A DNA stretch of 64,000 nt from Conchiformibius steedae (GTDB lineage: Bacteria; Pseudomonadota; Gammaproteobacteria; Burkholderiales; Neisseriaceae), in contig NZ_CP059563.1 of the NCBI RefSeq assembly GCF_014054725.1, positions 1,391,749-1,455,748 on the forward strand, written 5' to 3'. Numbering within the stretch: the stretch's first letter is position 1; the number at the start of each line of letters is the position of its first letter. Positions 36,817 through 46,115 of this stretch are shown in pieces. The notes under the pieces are model-generated. The model did no database searches. It worked only from the letters and a program-made list of their open reading frames with translations, and was not told the origin of the DNA. The translations under genes and the position numbers were made by a program.

Positions 36817-38598
36817 TTATTTCTTTTTGCGCTGCGGCGGCAAATCGGTACACACGCCCAATGCCACTTCTGCGCTCATGCCGATGCTTTCGCCCAAAGT
36901 GGGGTGCGGGTGAATGGTTTTGCCGATGTCTTCGGCATCGCAGCCCATTTCAATCGCCAAGCAGATTTCGCCAATCATATCGCCTGCGTGCGTGCCGACA
37001 ATGCCGCCGCCAATCACGCGACCTGTTTCCGCATCAAAAATCAGCTTGGTAAAGCCTTCGTCACGACCATTGGCAATGGCGCGACCGCTGGCCGCCCATG
37101 GGAACACGGATTTGGCAATGGCGATGCCGTCGCGTTTGGCGATTTCTTCGGTAACGCCCACCCAAGCCACTTCGGGGTCGGTGTACGCCACACCCGGAAT
37201 CACACGCGCATCAAAAAAGGCTTTGTGTCCCGCACAGTTTTCGGCGGCAACGTGTCCTTCGTGAACGGCTTTGTGCGCCAACATCGGTTGTCCGACCACA
37301 TCGCCGATGGCGTAAATATGGGGGACGTTGGTGCGCTGTTGTTTATCGACTTCAATAAAGCCGCGCTCGGTAACCGCCACACCTGCTTTTTCCGCGCCGC
37401 ACAATTTGCCGTTGGGCGCACGTCCAGCCGCCACCAGCACCAAATCGTAACGTTGCGGCTCGGCAGGGGCTTTTTTGCCTTCAAACGTCACATAAATGCC
37501 GTCTGCTTTGGCTTCTACGGCAACGGTTTTGGTTTCGGTCATGATGTTGTCAAAGCGATGGGCGTTCATTTTTTCCCACACTTTTACCAAATCGCGGTCT
37601 GCGCCCTGCATCAGTCCGTCCATCATTTCCACCACGTCCAGACGTGCGCCCAAGGTGCTGTACACCGTACCCATTTCCAAGCCGATAATGCCGCCGCCGA
37701 TAATCAGCATTTTTTCAGGCACTTGACGCAGTTCCAATGCGCCTGTGCTGTCTACAATGCGCGGGTCTTGCGGAATAAACGGCAGGTTTACCACGCGGCT
37801 GCCGACGGCGATAATGGCGTTTTTAAAGGCAACGGTTTTGTGTTCGCCCGTTTCGCTGGCTTGTTCGTATTGGGTGGATTCGGTCAGGGCAACCTGAATA
37901 TGGTTGGCGGAAACAAATTCGCCGCGTCCGCGGATAATGTCCACCTTACGCGCTTTTGCCATGCCCGCCAAACCGCCTGTGAGTTTGCCGATGACTTTTT
38001 CTTTGTAGCCGCGCAACATATCCATATCAATTTCGGGCGCGGGGTATTTGATGCCGTTGGCGGCCAAATGTTTGACTTCATCAATTACGGCAGCGTTGTG
38101 CAGCAGGGCTTTAGACGGAATACAGCCAACGTTCAAACACACGCCGCCCAAAGTGGCGTATTGCTCGATAATGGCGGTTTTTAAACCTTGGTCGGCAGCG
38201 GCAAACGCGGCGGAATAACCGCCCGGCCCGCCACCCAACACCACCACGTCGTATTCGGCATCGGCATTGCCGTTAAACGCGGCGGCTTGCGGCGCAGGGG
38301 CGGCAGTTTCGGTTTGTTCGGGGGCTGCCTGAACGGGCTGCGGTGCGGCTTCTTGTGCGGCAGCCGCTTCAATCACGGCAATTACGCCGCCTTCGGAAAT
38401 TTTACCGCCCACTTGTACGCGCACTTCTTTCACCACGCCTGCGGCGGTAGCGGGTACGTCCATGGTGGCTTTGTCGGTTTCCAAGGTAATCAGCGTGTCT
38501 TCCACGTTTACCGTGTCGCCTGCTTTGATTTCCACGGCGATAATGTCTACATTTTCGTGTCCGCCGATATCGGGGACAGTTAATTCAATTAAGCTCAT
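36817..38598 (-). CDS. lpdA: Dihydrolipoamide dehydrogenase with N-terminal lipoyl domain
   Basis: A 593-residue E3 subunit of 2-oxo acid dehydrogenase complexes, regenerating lipoamide with FAD and NAD. A lipoyl domain (residues 1-78, lipoylated lysine in LETDKATMD near 43) is joined by an Ala/Pro/Gln linker (about 79-112) to the flavoenzyme. The redox disulfide is in GGVCLNVGCIPSK near 150. GGGIIGLEMG near 300 and the C-terminal HPHPTLGES base motif are present. This fused form is the well-known neisserial p64k arrangement. No E1 or E2 gene is adjacent. Confidence 0.96.
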   Translation of the reverse strand: MSLIELTVPDIGGHENVDIIAVEIKAGDTVNVEDTLITLETDKATMDVPATAAGVVKEVRVQVGGKISEGGVIAVIEAAAAQEAAPQPVQAAPEQTETAAPAPQAAAFNGNADAEYDVVVLGGGPGGYSAAFAAADQGLKTAIIEQYATLGGVCLNVGCIPSKALLHNAAVIDEVKHLAANGIKYPAPEIDMDMLRGYKEKVIGKLTGGLAGMAKARKVDIIRGRGEFVSANHIQVALTESTQYEQASETGEHKTVAFKNAIIAVGSRVVNLPFIPQDPRIVDSTGALELRQVPEKMLIIGGGIIGLEMGTVYSTLGARLDVVEMMDGLMQGADRDLVKVWEKMNAHRFDNIMTETKTVAVEAKADGIYVTFEGKKAPAEPQRYDLVLVAAGRAPNGKLCGAEKAGVAVTERGFIEVDKQQRTNVPHIYAIGDVVGQPMLAHKAVHEGHVAAENCAGHKAFFDARVIPGVAYTDPEVAWVGVTEEIAKRDGIAIAKSVFPWAASGRAIANGRDEGFTKLIFDAETGRVIGGGIVGTHAGDMIGEICLAIEMGCDAEDIGKTIHPHPTLGESIGMSAEVALGVCTDLPPQRKKK

Positions 38599-38803
38599 GA
38601 TGTTCTACCTTTTACAGAGTTGCAAAAATCGGGCAACGGCAGATTGCCTGCTGCCGAAACGCCTAATTATACCGCACTTGCCCCATCGTCCGCGCAAATC
38701 CGTTTTCAGGCGCAGCAAAATTCGGTAAGATGACAGCTTGGGTTTCAACCCATTTGATTTCGTCAAAATTTTCGCGTTGCTTATCGTTATACAGGAGAAC
38801 GCC

Positions 38804-39463
38804 GTGTCTTTGGAGCTGGAAATCGCCAAAATTTTTCTGGCATTGGTGGTGCTGGTTAATCCGTTTAGCGCACTGCCGATTTTTTTGGATTTAACCCATA
38901 ATTACAGCAAACGCGAACGCACCCGCGCCGCGCAAATCGCTTCTTTTAGCGTATTTGTGACCATTGCCGTGTTTGCCTTGGTGGGCGGGGGGTTGTTAAG
39001 CCTATTAGGCATCAGTACAGGCGCGTTTCGCGTGGGTGGCGGGATTTTGGTATTTTTAATCGCCATTTCCATGATGAGCAGCGGCAACAATCCCGCCAAG
39101 CCCGATATCGGCACCGACGATGCCAGCGAAATCACCATTGCCCGCCAACCCGCCGTGAATATCGGTGCGATTGCCGTTGTGCCTTTGGCAATTCCCATGA
39201 TGATTGGTCCGGGCGGAATTTCCACCGTAGTTATTTACACCGCCACCGCCAAAAGCTATTGGGACATCGCCGCCGTGATTATCGCAGGGGGCGTGATTGC
39301 GCTGCTGTGTTACCTTACCCTGCTTGCCGCCACCAAAGTCAGCGATATTTTGGGCGAAACAGGGCTAACCGTACTCAACCGCGTGATGGGTATGCTGCTG
39401 GCAGCCGTATCGGTGGAAATTATTGTGGCGGGGCTGCGCGAACTGTTCCCGCAACTGGGTTAA
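38804..39463 (+). CDS. MarC-family inner-membrane protein
   Basis: A 219-residue protein of about six helices with the MarC/NAAT signatures LVVLVNPFSALPIFLDLT near residue 12, GGGILVFLIAISMM near 80 and PLAIPMMIGPGGISTVV near 126. Despite the name, members have no proven role in multidrug resistance. The start is taken as GTG at 38804, where AGGAG lies 6 nt upstream. A frame running back to 38738 has no such site. Confidence 0.85.
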   Translation: MSLELEIAKIFLALVVLVNPFSALPIFLDLTHNYSKRERTRAAQIASFSVFVTIAVFALVGGGLLSLLGISTGAFRVGGGILVFLIAISMMSSGNNPAKPDIGTDDASEITIARQPAVNIGAIAVVPLAIPMMIGPGGISTVVIYTATAKSYWDIAAVIIAGGVIALLCYLTLLAATKVSDILGETGLTVLNRVMGMLLAAVSVEIIVAGLRELFPQLG

Positions 39464-39514
39464 TCCGCTATAATTTTGCGTTTTCAATCCGCCAACCCAA
39501 TTTTGGAGCAGAAT

Positions 39515-40174
39515 ATGGACTTTGAACAAGCCCGTTTCAATATGGTCGAACAGCAAATCCGCCCGTGGAATGTGCTGGATTTTGACGTATTGGACGCCGT
39601 CAGCGACATCCCCCGCGAAGCCTTTGTGATGGAAAACCAACGCGGCTACGCCTATGCCGATATGCCGCTGGTGCTGCCCAACGGCGGCTATATGTTAGAA
39701 CCCAAAATCATCGCCCGCATGGTGCAGGGTTTGGCATTGAAAAAAACCGACCAAGTATTGGAAGTCGGCACAGGTTCGGGCTACGCCACCGCCCTATTGG
39801 CAAGCCTTGCCGCGCAAGTGCAAACCTTTGACACCGACAACACCCAATTGCAAACCGCCAAAGCCGTATTGGACCGCTTGGATTTTCACAATATCCGCTA
39901 CGAACACGGCGACGGTTTTGCCGAACAACACAGCCACAACCGCTACGATGCCGTATATATCGGCGGCGGTTTGCCCGTTGTTCCCGAAAACCTGAAAGCC
40001 CGCTTAAACGACGGCGGACGCATGGTAGTAGTCGCAGGCAAAGCCCCCGTGCAACACTGTCTGCTGATTACCCGCCACGGCGACGAATTCAGCCAAACCG
40101 TATTGTTTGACACCTTGGTAACCGGCTTGGATGCCAAAGCCGTTCCCGCCAACGGCAGCCGTTTTAAATTCTAA
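39515..40174 (+). CDS. pcm: Protein-L-isoaspartate O-methyltransferase
   Basis: A 219-residue SAM-dependent repair enzyme that methylates isoaspartyl residues in damaged proteins. It begins MDFEQARFNMVEQQIRPWNV, the shorter alpha/betaproteobacterial form. It shows ISPR-like DIPREAFV, the SAM loop VLEVGTGSGYATALLA near residue 87 and the GGR(M)V region near 168. TTGGAG lies about 6 nt before the ATG. Confidence 0.88.
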   Translation: MDFEQARFNMVEQQIRPWNVLDFDVLDAVSDIPREAFVMENQRGYAYADMPLVLPNGGYMLEPKIIARMVQGLALKKTDQVLEVGTGSGYATALLASLAAQVQTFDTDNTQLQTAKAVLDRLDFHNIRYEHGDGFAEQHSHNRYDAVYIGGGLPVVPENLKARLNDGGRMVVVAGKAPVQHCLLITRHGDEFSQTVLFDTLVTGLDAKAVPANGSRFKF

Positions 40175-40179
40175 TATTG

Positions 40180-40214
40180 AATGCGCCGTGCTGTTCCGAC
40201 ACGGCGCATTTTTT
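40180..40214 (+). terminator. Rho-independent terminator after pcm
   Basis: AATGCGCCGTG (40180-40190) and CACGGCGCATT (40200-40210) are perfect inverted repeats around a 9-nt loop, followed by T residues. Confidence 0.85.
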
Positions 40215-40233
40215 GTTTTGTGAGCCATTATAT

Positions 40234-40557
40234 ATGAGCATTCAAGCCATCAGCCCGCAGCAGCTGCAAGATTTGCTGCAACAACAGCCCGATACCGTAT
40301 TGCTGGACGTGCGCGAAGACGAAGAAGTCGCCCTGTGCGCCCTGCCCCATCATACTCATATTGCCATGAACCGCATTCCCCTGTGCCACAACGAACTGCC
40401 TGACGACGTGCCGATTGTGGTGTATTGTCATCACGGCATCCGCAGCTTAAACGTTGCCCGCTATTTAGAAAACGCAGGCTTTGAACAGCTCTATAATTTA
40501 AGCGGCGGCATTGACGCATGGGCGCAAGAAATTGACCCCGCCATGCCGCGTTATTAA
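40234..40557 (+). CDS. Rhodanese-domain protein
   Basis: A 107-residue single rhodanese domain, a cytoplasmic sulfurtransferase of the GlpE/PspE size. It contains LLDVREDEEVALCAL near residue 23 and the active-site loop VVYCHHGIRS near 72, with the persulfide-forming cysteine. NLSGGIDAWAQE is near the C terminus. It starts just after the pcm terminator. Confidence 0.85.
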   Translation: MSIQAISPQQLQDLLQQQPDTVLLDVREDEEVALCALPHHTHIAMNRIPLCHNELPDDVPIVVYCHHGIRSLNVARYLENAGFEQLYNLSGGIDAWAQEIDPAMPRY

Positions 40558-40586
40558 ACCCCATTGGTGGTGGGCTGATTTGAAAT

Positions 40587-41108
40587 TTATTTACATTCAC
40601 TAGGCTTTTGCAAAGAAAATTCAAATTGAGTATATAGCGGCGACATATAAGGTTCTTCTGTAAAATTTGCTATTGCCATTACATAAATGGGTACTTTATT
40701 TTTACCCACCACATAAAAAAATTGACTATTTTCACCTTGATGACATTTAGGTAATTCAAAAATTTGATAGGATTTCAAATTCTTTTCTAAAATAATTTTA
40801 AATTTTTTACTGGGTCTATTATTAGATAACTCTATATCATTAACCTGATTTCCATTACCTGACACACTAATTTCAGATTGCCCCATTACTTCCAGATTTA
40901 ACTTGCCTAAACTAAAAAATCTATTGGGTGTCCTATTTACCTTATTACCCCATTCAATATTAGGGATACTGTAATAAGTATCTATATTTTCTTTACTTGA
41001 ATACATAGATAAAACTTTTTCTAAAGGTGATTGGGTTACCTTTTCAGCATATGAAATATTCCATGTACCAATTAAAACAATTGGAAAAAGTAATTTTTTA
41101 ATATTCAT
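40587..41108 (-). CDS. Exported AT-rich protein of unknown function
   Basis: A 173-residue protein that I do not recognise. It begins MNIKKLLFPIVLIGTW with a signal peptide ending near SYA. The mature part has a central SEISVSGNGNQVNDIEL segment and two cysteines (in LPKCHQGENS and at the C-terminal PSECK). The sequence is markedly more AT-rich than pcm and rppH beside it, which suggests acquisition from elsewhere. The ATG at 41106-41108 has AGGAT about 8 nt upstream. Confidence 0.55.
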   Translation of the reverse strand: MNIKKLLFPIVLIGTWNISYAEKVTQSPLEKVLSMYSSKENIDTYYSIPNIEWGNKVNRTPNRFFSLGKLNLEVMGQSEISVSGNGNQVNDIELSNNRPSKKFKIILEKNLKSYQIFELPKCHQGENSQFFYVVGKNKVPIYVMAIANFTEEPYMSPLYTQFEFSLQKPSECK

Positions 41109-41129
41109 CTGAATCATCCTGATTAAAAA

Positions 41130-41663
41130 TTAAGCCTTTCGCTGTTTGCGCTCTTCCAAAATACGCCCGCGATATTCGCCCATGCTTTCCAAATTGCGGA
41201 CGAATCCTGCCAGCTCGGTTAGAGCTCGTTCATACACGTTTCTTTTAAAGTCAATCACTTCATCAACAGGTGCCCAATATTCGTGCCAACACCAGCCATC
41301 AAATTCGGGGCTGGGGTCGGCATTCAAATAAATATCGCTCTCACGCCCCACCAGTCGCAGCAAAAACCAAATCTGCTTTTGCCCGCGATAACTGCCGCGC
41401 CACTCGCGCCTTACCCAATGATTCGGCACATCATAGCGCAGCCAATCGCGGGTGCGCCCCAACACTTTCACATGCTGCGGCAGCAAACCCGTTTCTTCTG
41501 TCAGCTCGCGGTACATCGCCGTTTCGGGGCTTTCACCGGGTTTAATCCCCCCTTGCGGAAACTGCCAAGACTGCTCGCGCACGCGCTTGCCCCAAAACAC
41601 CTGATTGTTTTCGTTTAATAAAATAATACCCACATTGGGGCGGTAGCCGTGGCGGTCGAGCAT
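41130..41663 (-). CDS. rppH: RNA pyrophosphohydrolase
   Basis: A 177-residue Nudix enzyme that removes pyrophosphate from mRNA 5' ends and so starts RNase E decay. It begins [17 protein letters not shown]. It carries [28 protein letters not shown], in which the Nudix box is complete, with RDWLRYDVP near residue 72 and QKQIWFLL near 96. The start is the ATG at 41661-41663; a longer frame is not needed. Confidence 0.94.
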   Translation of the reverse strand: MLDRHGYRPNVGIILLNENNQVFWGKRVREQSWQFPQGGIKPGESPETAMYRELTEETGLLPQHVKVLGRTRDWLRYDVPNHWVRREWRGSYRGQKQIWFLLRLVGRESDIYLNADPSPEFDGWCWHEYWAPVDEVIDFKRNVYERALTELAGFVRNLESMGEYRGRILEERKQRKA

Positions 41664-41728
41664 GGTGTGCGTCCTGTTAAATGGTTTGGGGGCGGATTTT
41701 CCCACACTTTGCGGGGAAACAAAACCGC

Positions 41729-41926
41729 TTACATCAACAGGCGCACCAATACGTTTTTAAATAAAAATCCCGCAATGCCCAAGCCCAGCACCAAAAACAA
41801 AATAAACATGCCCAGCTTGCCTACTTGTGCCTTTTTACCCAAATCCCAGATAATAAAAAATAAAAATACAATCAGCACGCCCAAGCAGATTTTTAATGCC
41901 CACGCGGCAAATTCGGCTTCTGACAT
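41729..41926 (-). CDS. DUF2788 small membrane protein
   Basis: A 65-residue protein starting [16 protein letters not shown] with two hydrophobic helices (about 12-29 and 38-58) and a short loop. It matches my memory of the DUF2788 family found in Neisseria and related proteobacteria. The function is unknown. AAAGGATAAG precedes the ATG. Confidence 0.75.
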   Translation of the reverse strand: MSEAEFAAWALKICLGVLIVFLFFIIWDLGKKAQVGKLGMFILFLVLGLGIAGFLFKNVLVRLLM

Positions 41927-42012
41927 TTTCTTATCCTTTCTGTTTCTTGAAATAATTACTCAACAGGGCGCACATAGGTGTGCGTGCACCCCTTTTTTTC
42001 ACTTAATCGGCA

Positions 42013-43182
42013 TTACGCCAACGCCTGCGCCAAATCATCAATCAAATCGTCAATGTATTCCAAACCTGCCGACAGGCGCAACAGCCCTTCGCTAATGCCT
42101 GCGGCGTGTTTGTCTTCCGCGCTCATGCGCCCGTGGGTGGTTGTCCACGGGTGGGTGATGGTGGAACGCACATCGCCGAAATTGGCGGTTTTGGAAAACA
42201 GTTTGACACGGTCAATCACGCGCCATGCGGCATCTTGTCCGCCTGCCACTTCAAACGCCAGCACCATGCCACCCGATGCTTGCTGCTTGGCAACCAAATC
42301 TGCCTGCGGGTGTTCGGGCAAACCTGCGTAATAGACCTTTTGAACTTGCGGCTGCGTTTTCAACCAGTTTGCCAACGCCAGCGCGTGTTGCGATTGTTTT
42401 TCCACGCGCAAGGCTAACGTTTCCAATCCGCCCAATAATTGCCACGCATTAAACGGCGACAGGCTTAAACCCGCTGAATTGACGTATAAGGCGATTTGTT
42501 GCACCAAATCGGCTTTGCCGCACACCACGCCGCCCAATACGCGCCCTTGTCCGTCTATGGCTTTGGTGGCAGATTGCACCGACAAATCCGCGCCCAAATC
42601 CAAGGGGCGTTGAATGGCGGGCGAGCAGAAACAATTATCCACTGCCAACAATGCGCCTGCTTCACGGGCAATCTGCGCCAAAGCAGATAAATCTGCTACT
42701 TCGCCCAAGGGATTGGACGGGGTTTCCAAAAACAGCATTTTGGTATTAGGGCGCACAGCATCGCGCCACGCTTGCAAATCGGTTTGCGGAACAAAGCTAA
42801 TCTCAATCCCAAAGCGGGCAATGTGTCCGCTTAACAGCCCTGCGGTGGTGCCAAACAGGCTTTGGCTGCTGATTAAGTGGTCGCCCGCACTTAAAAAGGT
42901 CAGCAGCGCAGCCTGAATGGCTGCCATGCCTGTGGTGGTGGCAATGGCGGCTTCGGCGTGTTCCAAAGCGGCAACGCGCTGTTGAAACGCTGCCACGGTG
43001 GGATTGGCGGTGCGCGAATAGGTGTAACCCGCTTTGGTTTTGGCAAACAGGGCTGCACCATCAGCAGCGGTGTCAAACATAAAACTGCTGCTTAAAAACA
43101 GGGCTTGATGGTGTTCATTGTATTCGGTTTGGCTTTTACCGCCGCGAATGGCAAGGGTTTGCGGATGCAGGGGGCGGGACAT
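42013..43182 (-). CDS. metZ: O-succinylhomoserine sulfhydrylase
   Basis: A 389-residue PLP enzyme of the Cys/Met metabolism family that makes homocysteine directly from O-succinylhomoserine and sulfide. It starts LHPQTLAIRGG and shows YTYSRTANPTV near residue 53, LFGTTAGL near 109, DNCFCSPAIQRPLDLGADL near 180 and the PLP lysine in SATKAIDGQGRV near 205. HPWTTTHGRMSAEDKHAAGI near the end favours MetZ over MetB. AGGAG lies about 9 nt upstream of the ATG at 43180-43182. Confidence 0.9.
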   Translation of the reverse strand: MSRPLHPQTLAIRGGKSQTEYNEHHQALFLSSSFMFDTAADGAALFAKTKAGYTYSRTANPTVAAFQQRVAALEHAEAAIATTTGMAAIQAALLTFLSAGDHLISSQSLFGTTAGLLSGHIARFGIEISFVPQTDLQAWRDAVRPNTKMLFLETPSNPLGEVADLSALAQIAREAGALLAVDNCFCSPAIQRPLDLGADLSVQSATKAIDGQGRVLGGVVCGKADLVQQIALYVNSAGLSLSPFNAWQLLGGLETLALRVEKQSQHALALANWLKTQPQVQKVYYAGLPEHPQADLVAKQQASGGMVLAFEVAGGQDAAWRVIDRVKLFSKTANFGDVRSTITHPWTTTHGRMSAEDKHAAGISEGLLRLSAGLEYIDDLIDDLAQALA

Positions 43183-43298
43183 GGCATTTTTCTCCTGTGA
43201 ATGAGGGCAAAAAGGGCGATTGTGCGCCTTTTGCGCGGCGGTTTCAATCGCCAAACGCAGCGGCGGCGGGCGCGTGTGCTAAAATAAAGGTTTTTGGT

Positions 43299-44168
43299 AT
43301 GCTTATGCTTGCCCGTGTGTTTAATTGGGTGGCGCGTTTGCCGCTGCCGCTGCTGCACCGCATCGGTGCGGGATTGGGGGTATTGGCGTATTATCTGTTA
43401 CCCGCCACCCGCAGGCGCATCCGCCAACATTTGCGCCTTGCCCGTTTGCCTGCCGATGCGGCGGCGGTGCGTGCGGTATTGGTGGAAACGGCTAAAGGGG
43501 CAATGGAACTGCCCTTGGCGTTTTGCCTGCCACCCGAACAGATTAGCGCCTTATTTGTGCGTAGCCACGGACAGGAACATTTGGACGCTGCCCAAGCCGC
43601 AGGCGAAGGTTTACTGCTGCTAACCCCGCATTTGGGCAGTTATGATTTGGCGGGGCGTTGTTTGAGTGAACGTTTGCCGTTTCCGCTGACCGCGTTGTAT
43701 AAACCGCCCAAATCCGCCGCTTTAAACCAAATCATGCAGCAAGGGCGACAACGCGGCAAAGGGCGCACCGCACCTGCCACCACACAAGGCGTGAAACAAA
43801 TCATCAAAGCCCTGCGCGGCGGCGAAGCCGTGGTGGTGTTGCCCGACCACGTTCCCGACCCGCACGAAGGCGGCGGCGTGTGGGCGGATTTTTTTCACCG
43901 TCCCGCCTATACCGCCACTTTAGCGGCACGATTGGCGCAATTGCCTAAAGTGCGCGTGTTGCTGTTTTACGGCGAACGCCTACCGCAGGGACAAGGCTTT
44001 GTGCTGCATATTGTGCCGCCGCAGGGCGCACCCGTGGGCGATGCCGCCGCCGATGCCTTGTGGCTCAACCGCAATATAGAACACCTGATACGGCAATCGC
44101 CCGCCCAATACCTGTTTGCCTACAACCGTTACAAACACCCCGCAGGCGCACCGCTGCCGCCCCGTTAA
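43299..44168 (+). CDS. Second lipid A acyltransferase (LpxL/HtrB family)
   Basis: A 289-residue acyltransferase related to the gene at 22.3 kb but clearly diverged. An N-terminal anchor precedes the catalytic HX4D motif HLGSYD (H111 to D116). YKPPKSAALNQIM is near residue 133, VVVLPDHVPDPHEGGGVW near 180 and the C-terminal QYLFAYNRYKHP near 273. It probably adds the other secondary acyl chain to lipid A. An extended -10 (TGCTAAAAT, 43277-43285) and AAAGG precede the ATG. Confidence 0.88.
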   Translation: MLMLARVFNWVARLPLPLLHRIGAGLGVLAYYLLPATRRRIRQHLRLARLPADAAAVRAVLVETAKGAMELPLAFCLPPEQISALFVRSHGQEHLDAAQAAGEGLLLLTPHLGSYDLAGRCLSERLPFPLTALYKPPKSAALNQIMQQGRQRGKGRTAPATTQGVKQIIKALRGGEAVVVLPDHVPDPHEGGGVWADFFHRPAYTATLAARLAQLPKVRVLLFYGERLPQGQGFVLHIVPPQGAPVGDAAADALWLNRNIEHLIRQSPAQYLFAYNRYKHPAGAPLPPR

Positions 44169-44192
44169 ACCCATTTTTCTGTCAATCAAAAC

Positions 44193-46115
44193 ATGAGTAC
44201 CATTCTTTCCCTAGAACACGCCTCGTTTGCGGTCGGACACGTTCCACTGCTGGACGACACCGCCTTACAACTGGAAGCAGGCGAAAAAATCGGCTTAATC
44301 GGGCGCAATGGCGCAGGCAAATCCTCGCTGCTGAAAATACTGGCGGGCGTACAAAAGCTGGACGACGGACAACTAATTCTGCAAAACGGTTTAAAAACCG
44401 TGTATGTACCGCAGGAAAGCACGTTTGACCCCGACACCAGCGTGTTTGACGCCGTATCCGAAGGCTTGGGCGCACTGCGCGATGTGTTGCGCCGTTATCA
44501 TCAAGTGTCGCGCGAGCTGGCGCAGCAGGGCGACAGTGAAGCCCTTATCAAACAACTCAACGAATTACACAACCAAATTGAGGTACAAGACGGCTGGCAG
44601 TTTGATGCCGCCATCCGTCAAACCATCGCCGAGTTGGGTTTGCCCGAACACGAAACCGTGTCCAATTTAAGCGGCGGACAAAAAAAACGGCTGGCGTTGG
44701 CACAAGCATGGGTGCAAAAGCCTGATATTTTATTATTGGACGAACCCACCAACCATTTGGATATTGATGCCATTATCTGGCTGGAAAACCTGTTGGCGCA
44801 ATTTGGCGGCAGCTTGGTGCTGATTACCCACGACCGCCGCTTTTTGGACAACACCGTTACCCGCATTGTGGAACTGGACCGTGGCAAACTGCGTTCCTAT
44901 TCAGGCAATTTCGCCCAATACAGCGAAAAGAAAGCGCAAGAATTAGCCGTAGAAGCCGAACACAACCGCCTGTTTGACAAATTCCACGCCCAAGAAGAAG
45001 CATGGATACGCAAAGGCATTGAAGCACGGCGCACCCGCAATGAAGGGCGCGTACGCCGTTTGGAGGAACTGCGCCGCCAACGTGCCGCCCGCCGCGAACG
45101 TCAGGGGCAAGTCAGCTTTAAGCTGGATGCAGGCGAAAAAAGCGGAAAAATCGTCGCCGAACTGGAACACGCCTCGTTTGCCTACGGCGACAAAATCATT
45201 ATGGACAAATTTTCCGCCGTGATTCAACGCGGCGACAAAATCGGTTTAATCGGTGCCAACGGCGTGGGCAAAACCACCTTTTTAAAACTGATTTTGGGCG
45301 AGTTGCAACCCACTTTCGGGCGCATCCGCATCGGCAGCAAACAGGAAGTGGCGTATTTTGACCAGTTCCGCAGTGCGCTGAACGAAAACGATACTGTGTT
45401 TTACACTTTGGGGCAGGGCAACGATTATGTGGAAATCGGTGGCAAAAAACGCCATATTATGGGCTATTTGGAAGATTTCCTGTTTCACCCTGCGCGGGCG
45501 CACAGCCCCGTGTCGTCGCTGTCGGGCGGCGAGCGCAACCGCTTGTTACTAGCCAAACTGTTTACCCGTCCCGCCAATATTTTGGTGCTGGACGAACCGA
45601 CCAACGATTTGGATATTGATACGCAGGAATTGTTGGAAGAACTGTTGCGCGATTACGCTGGCACGGTGTTTTTAGTCAGCCACGACCGGATGTTTTTGGA
45701 TAATGTCGTGACACAAAGCATTGTGTTTGACGGCAAAGGCGGTTTGCGCGAGTACATCGGCGGTTATCAGGATTATTTGGATGCGAAAAGCCGTGAACAG
45801 GTTTTACAGCACAGCAAGGATAAAACCGCTGCCACCGATAAACCCGAAAAATCCGCCAAACCGAAAAACCGCGCCGTTAAATTGTCGTTTAAAGAACAGC
45901 GCGAATTGGATGGGCTGCCCGAACGCATCGCCGCCTTGGAAAGCGAACAGGCGGAACTGAATACGCGCTTGTCCGACCCCGAAGTGTTTAAAGATTACGA
46001 AGCCGCTGCCCTACTGCAAAACCGTGCTGAAGCAATTGAAATGGAATTGCTGGAGTGTTTGGAACGCTGGGAATGGCTGGAAGCGAAGCAGTCGGGCAAG
46101 GAACAGAGCGCATGA
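44193..46115 (+). CDS. uup: ABC-F ATPase Uup
   Basis: A 640-residue soluble protein with two ABC ATPase domains and no membrane part. The first has GRNGAGKSS at about 37-45, LSGGQKKRLALAQ near 160 and LLDEPTNHLD. The second has GANGVGKTT near 353 and LSGGERNRLLLAKLF. A charged linker joins them and a C-terminal coiled coil (about 560-640) follows, as in Uup. Members act on ribosomes or branched DNA structures; loss of Uup raises precise transposon excision in E. coli. Confidence 0.92.
   Translation: MSTILSLEHASFAVGHVPLLDDTALQLEAGEKIGLIGRNGAGKSSLLKILAGVQKLDDGQLILQNGLKTVYVPQESTFDPDTSVFDAVSEGLGALRDVLRRYHQVSRELAQQGDSEALIKQLNELHNQIEVQDGWQFDAAIRQTIAELGLPEHETVSNLSGGQKKRLALAQAWVQKPDILLLDEPTNHLDIDAIIWLENLLAQFGGSLVLITHDRRFLDNTVTRIVELDRGKLRSYSGNFAQYSEKKAQELAVEAEHNRLFDKFHAQEEAWIRKGIEARRTRNEGRVRRLEELRRQRAARRERQGQVSFKLDAGEKSGKIVAELEHASFAYGDKIIMDKFSAVIQRGDKIGLIGANGVGKTTFLKLILGELQPTFGRIRIGSKQEVAYFDQFRSALNENDTVFYTLGQGNDYVEIGGKKRHIMGYLEDFLFHPARAHSPVSSLSGGERNRLLLAKLFTRPANILVLDEPTNDLDIDTQELLEELLRDYAGTVFLVSHDRMFLDNVVTQSIVFDGKGGLREYIGGYQDYLDAKSREQVLQHSKDKTAATDKPEKSAKPKNRAVKLSFKEQRELDGLPERIAALESEQAELNTRLSDPEVFKDYEAAALLQNRAEAIEMELLECLERWEWLEAKQSGKEQSA

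Noticed and set aside
36904..38184. Open frame of more than 400 codons opposite lpdA
   Set aside because: lpdA is unmistakable on the other strand. The opposite frame is rich in His, Phe and Asn typical of an antisense shadow and has no known domain.
41955..41998. Hairpin (GGGCGCAC region) after metZ as a terminator
   Set aside because: A stem with one G-U pair can form on the minus strand, but no T-run follows it in the direction of metZ transcription.
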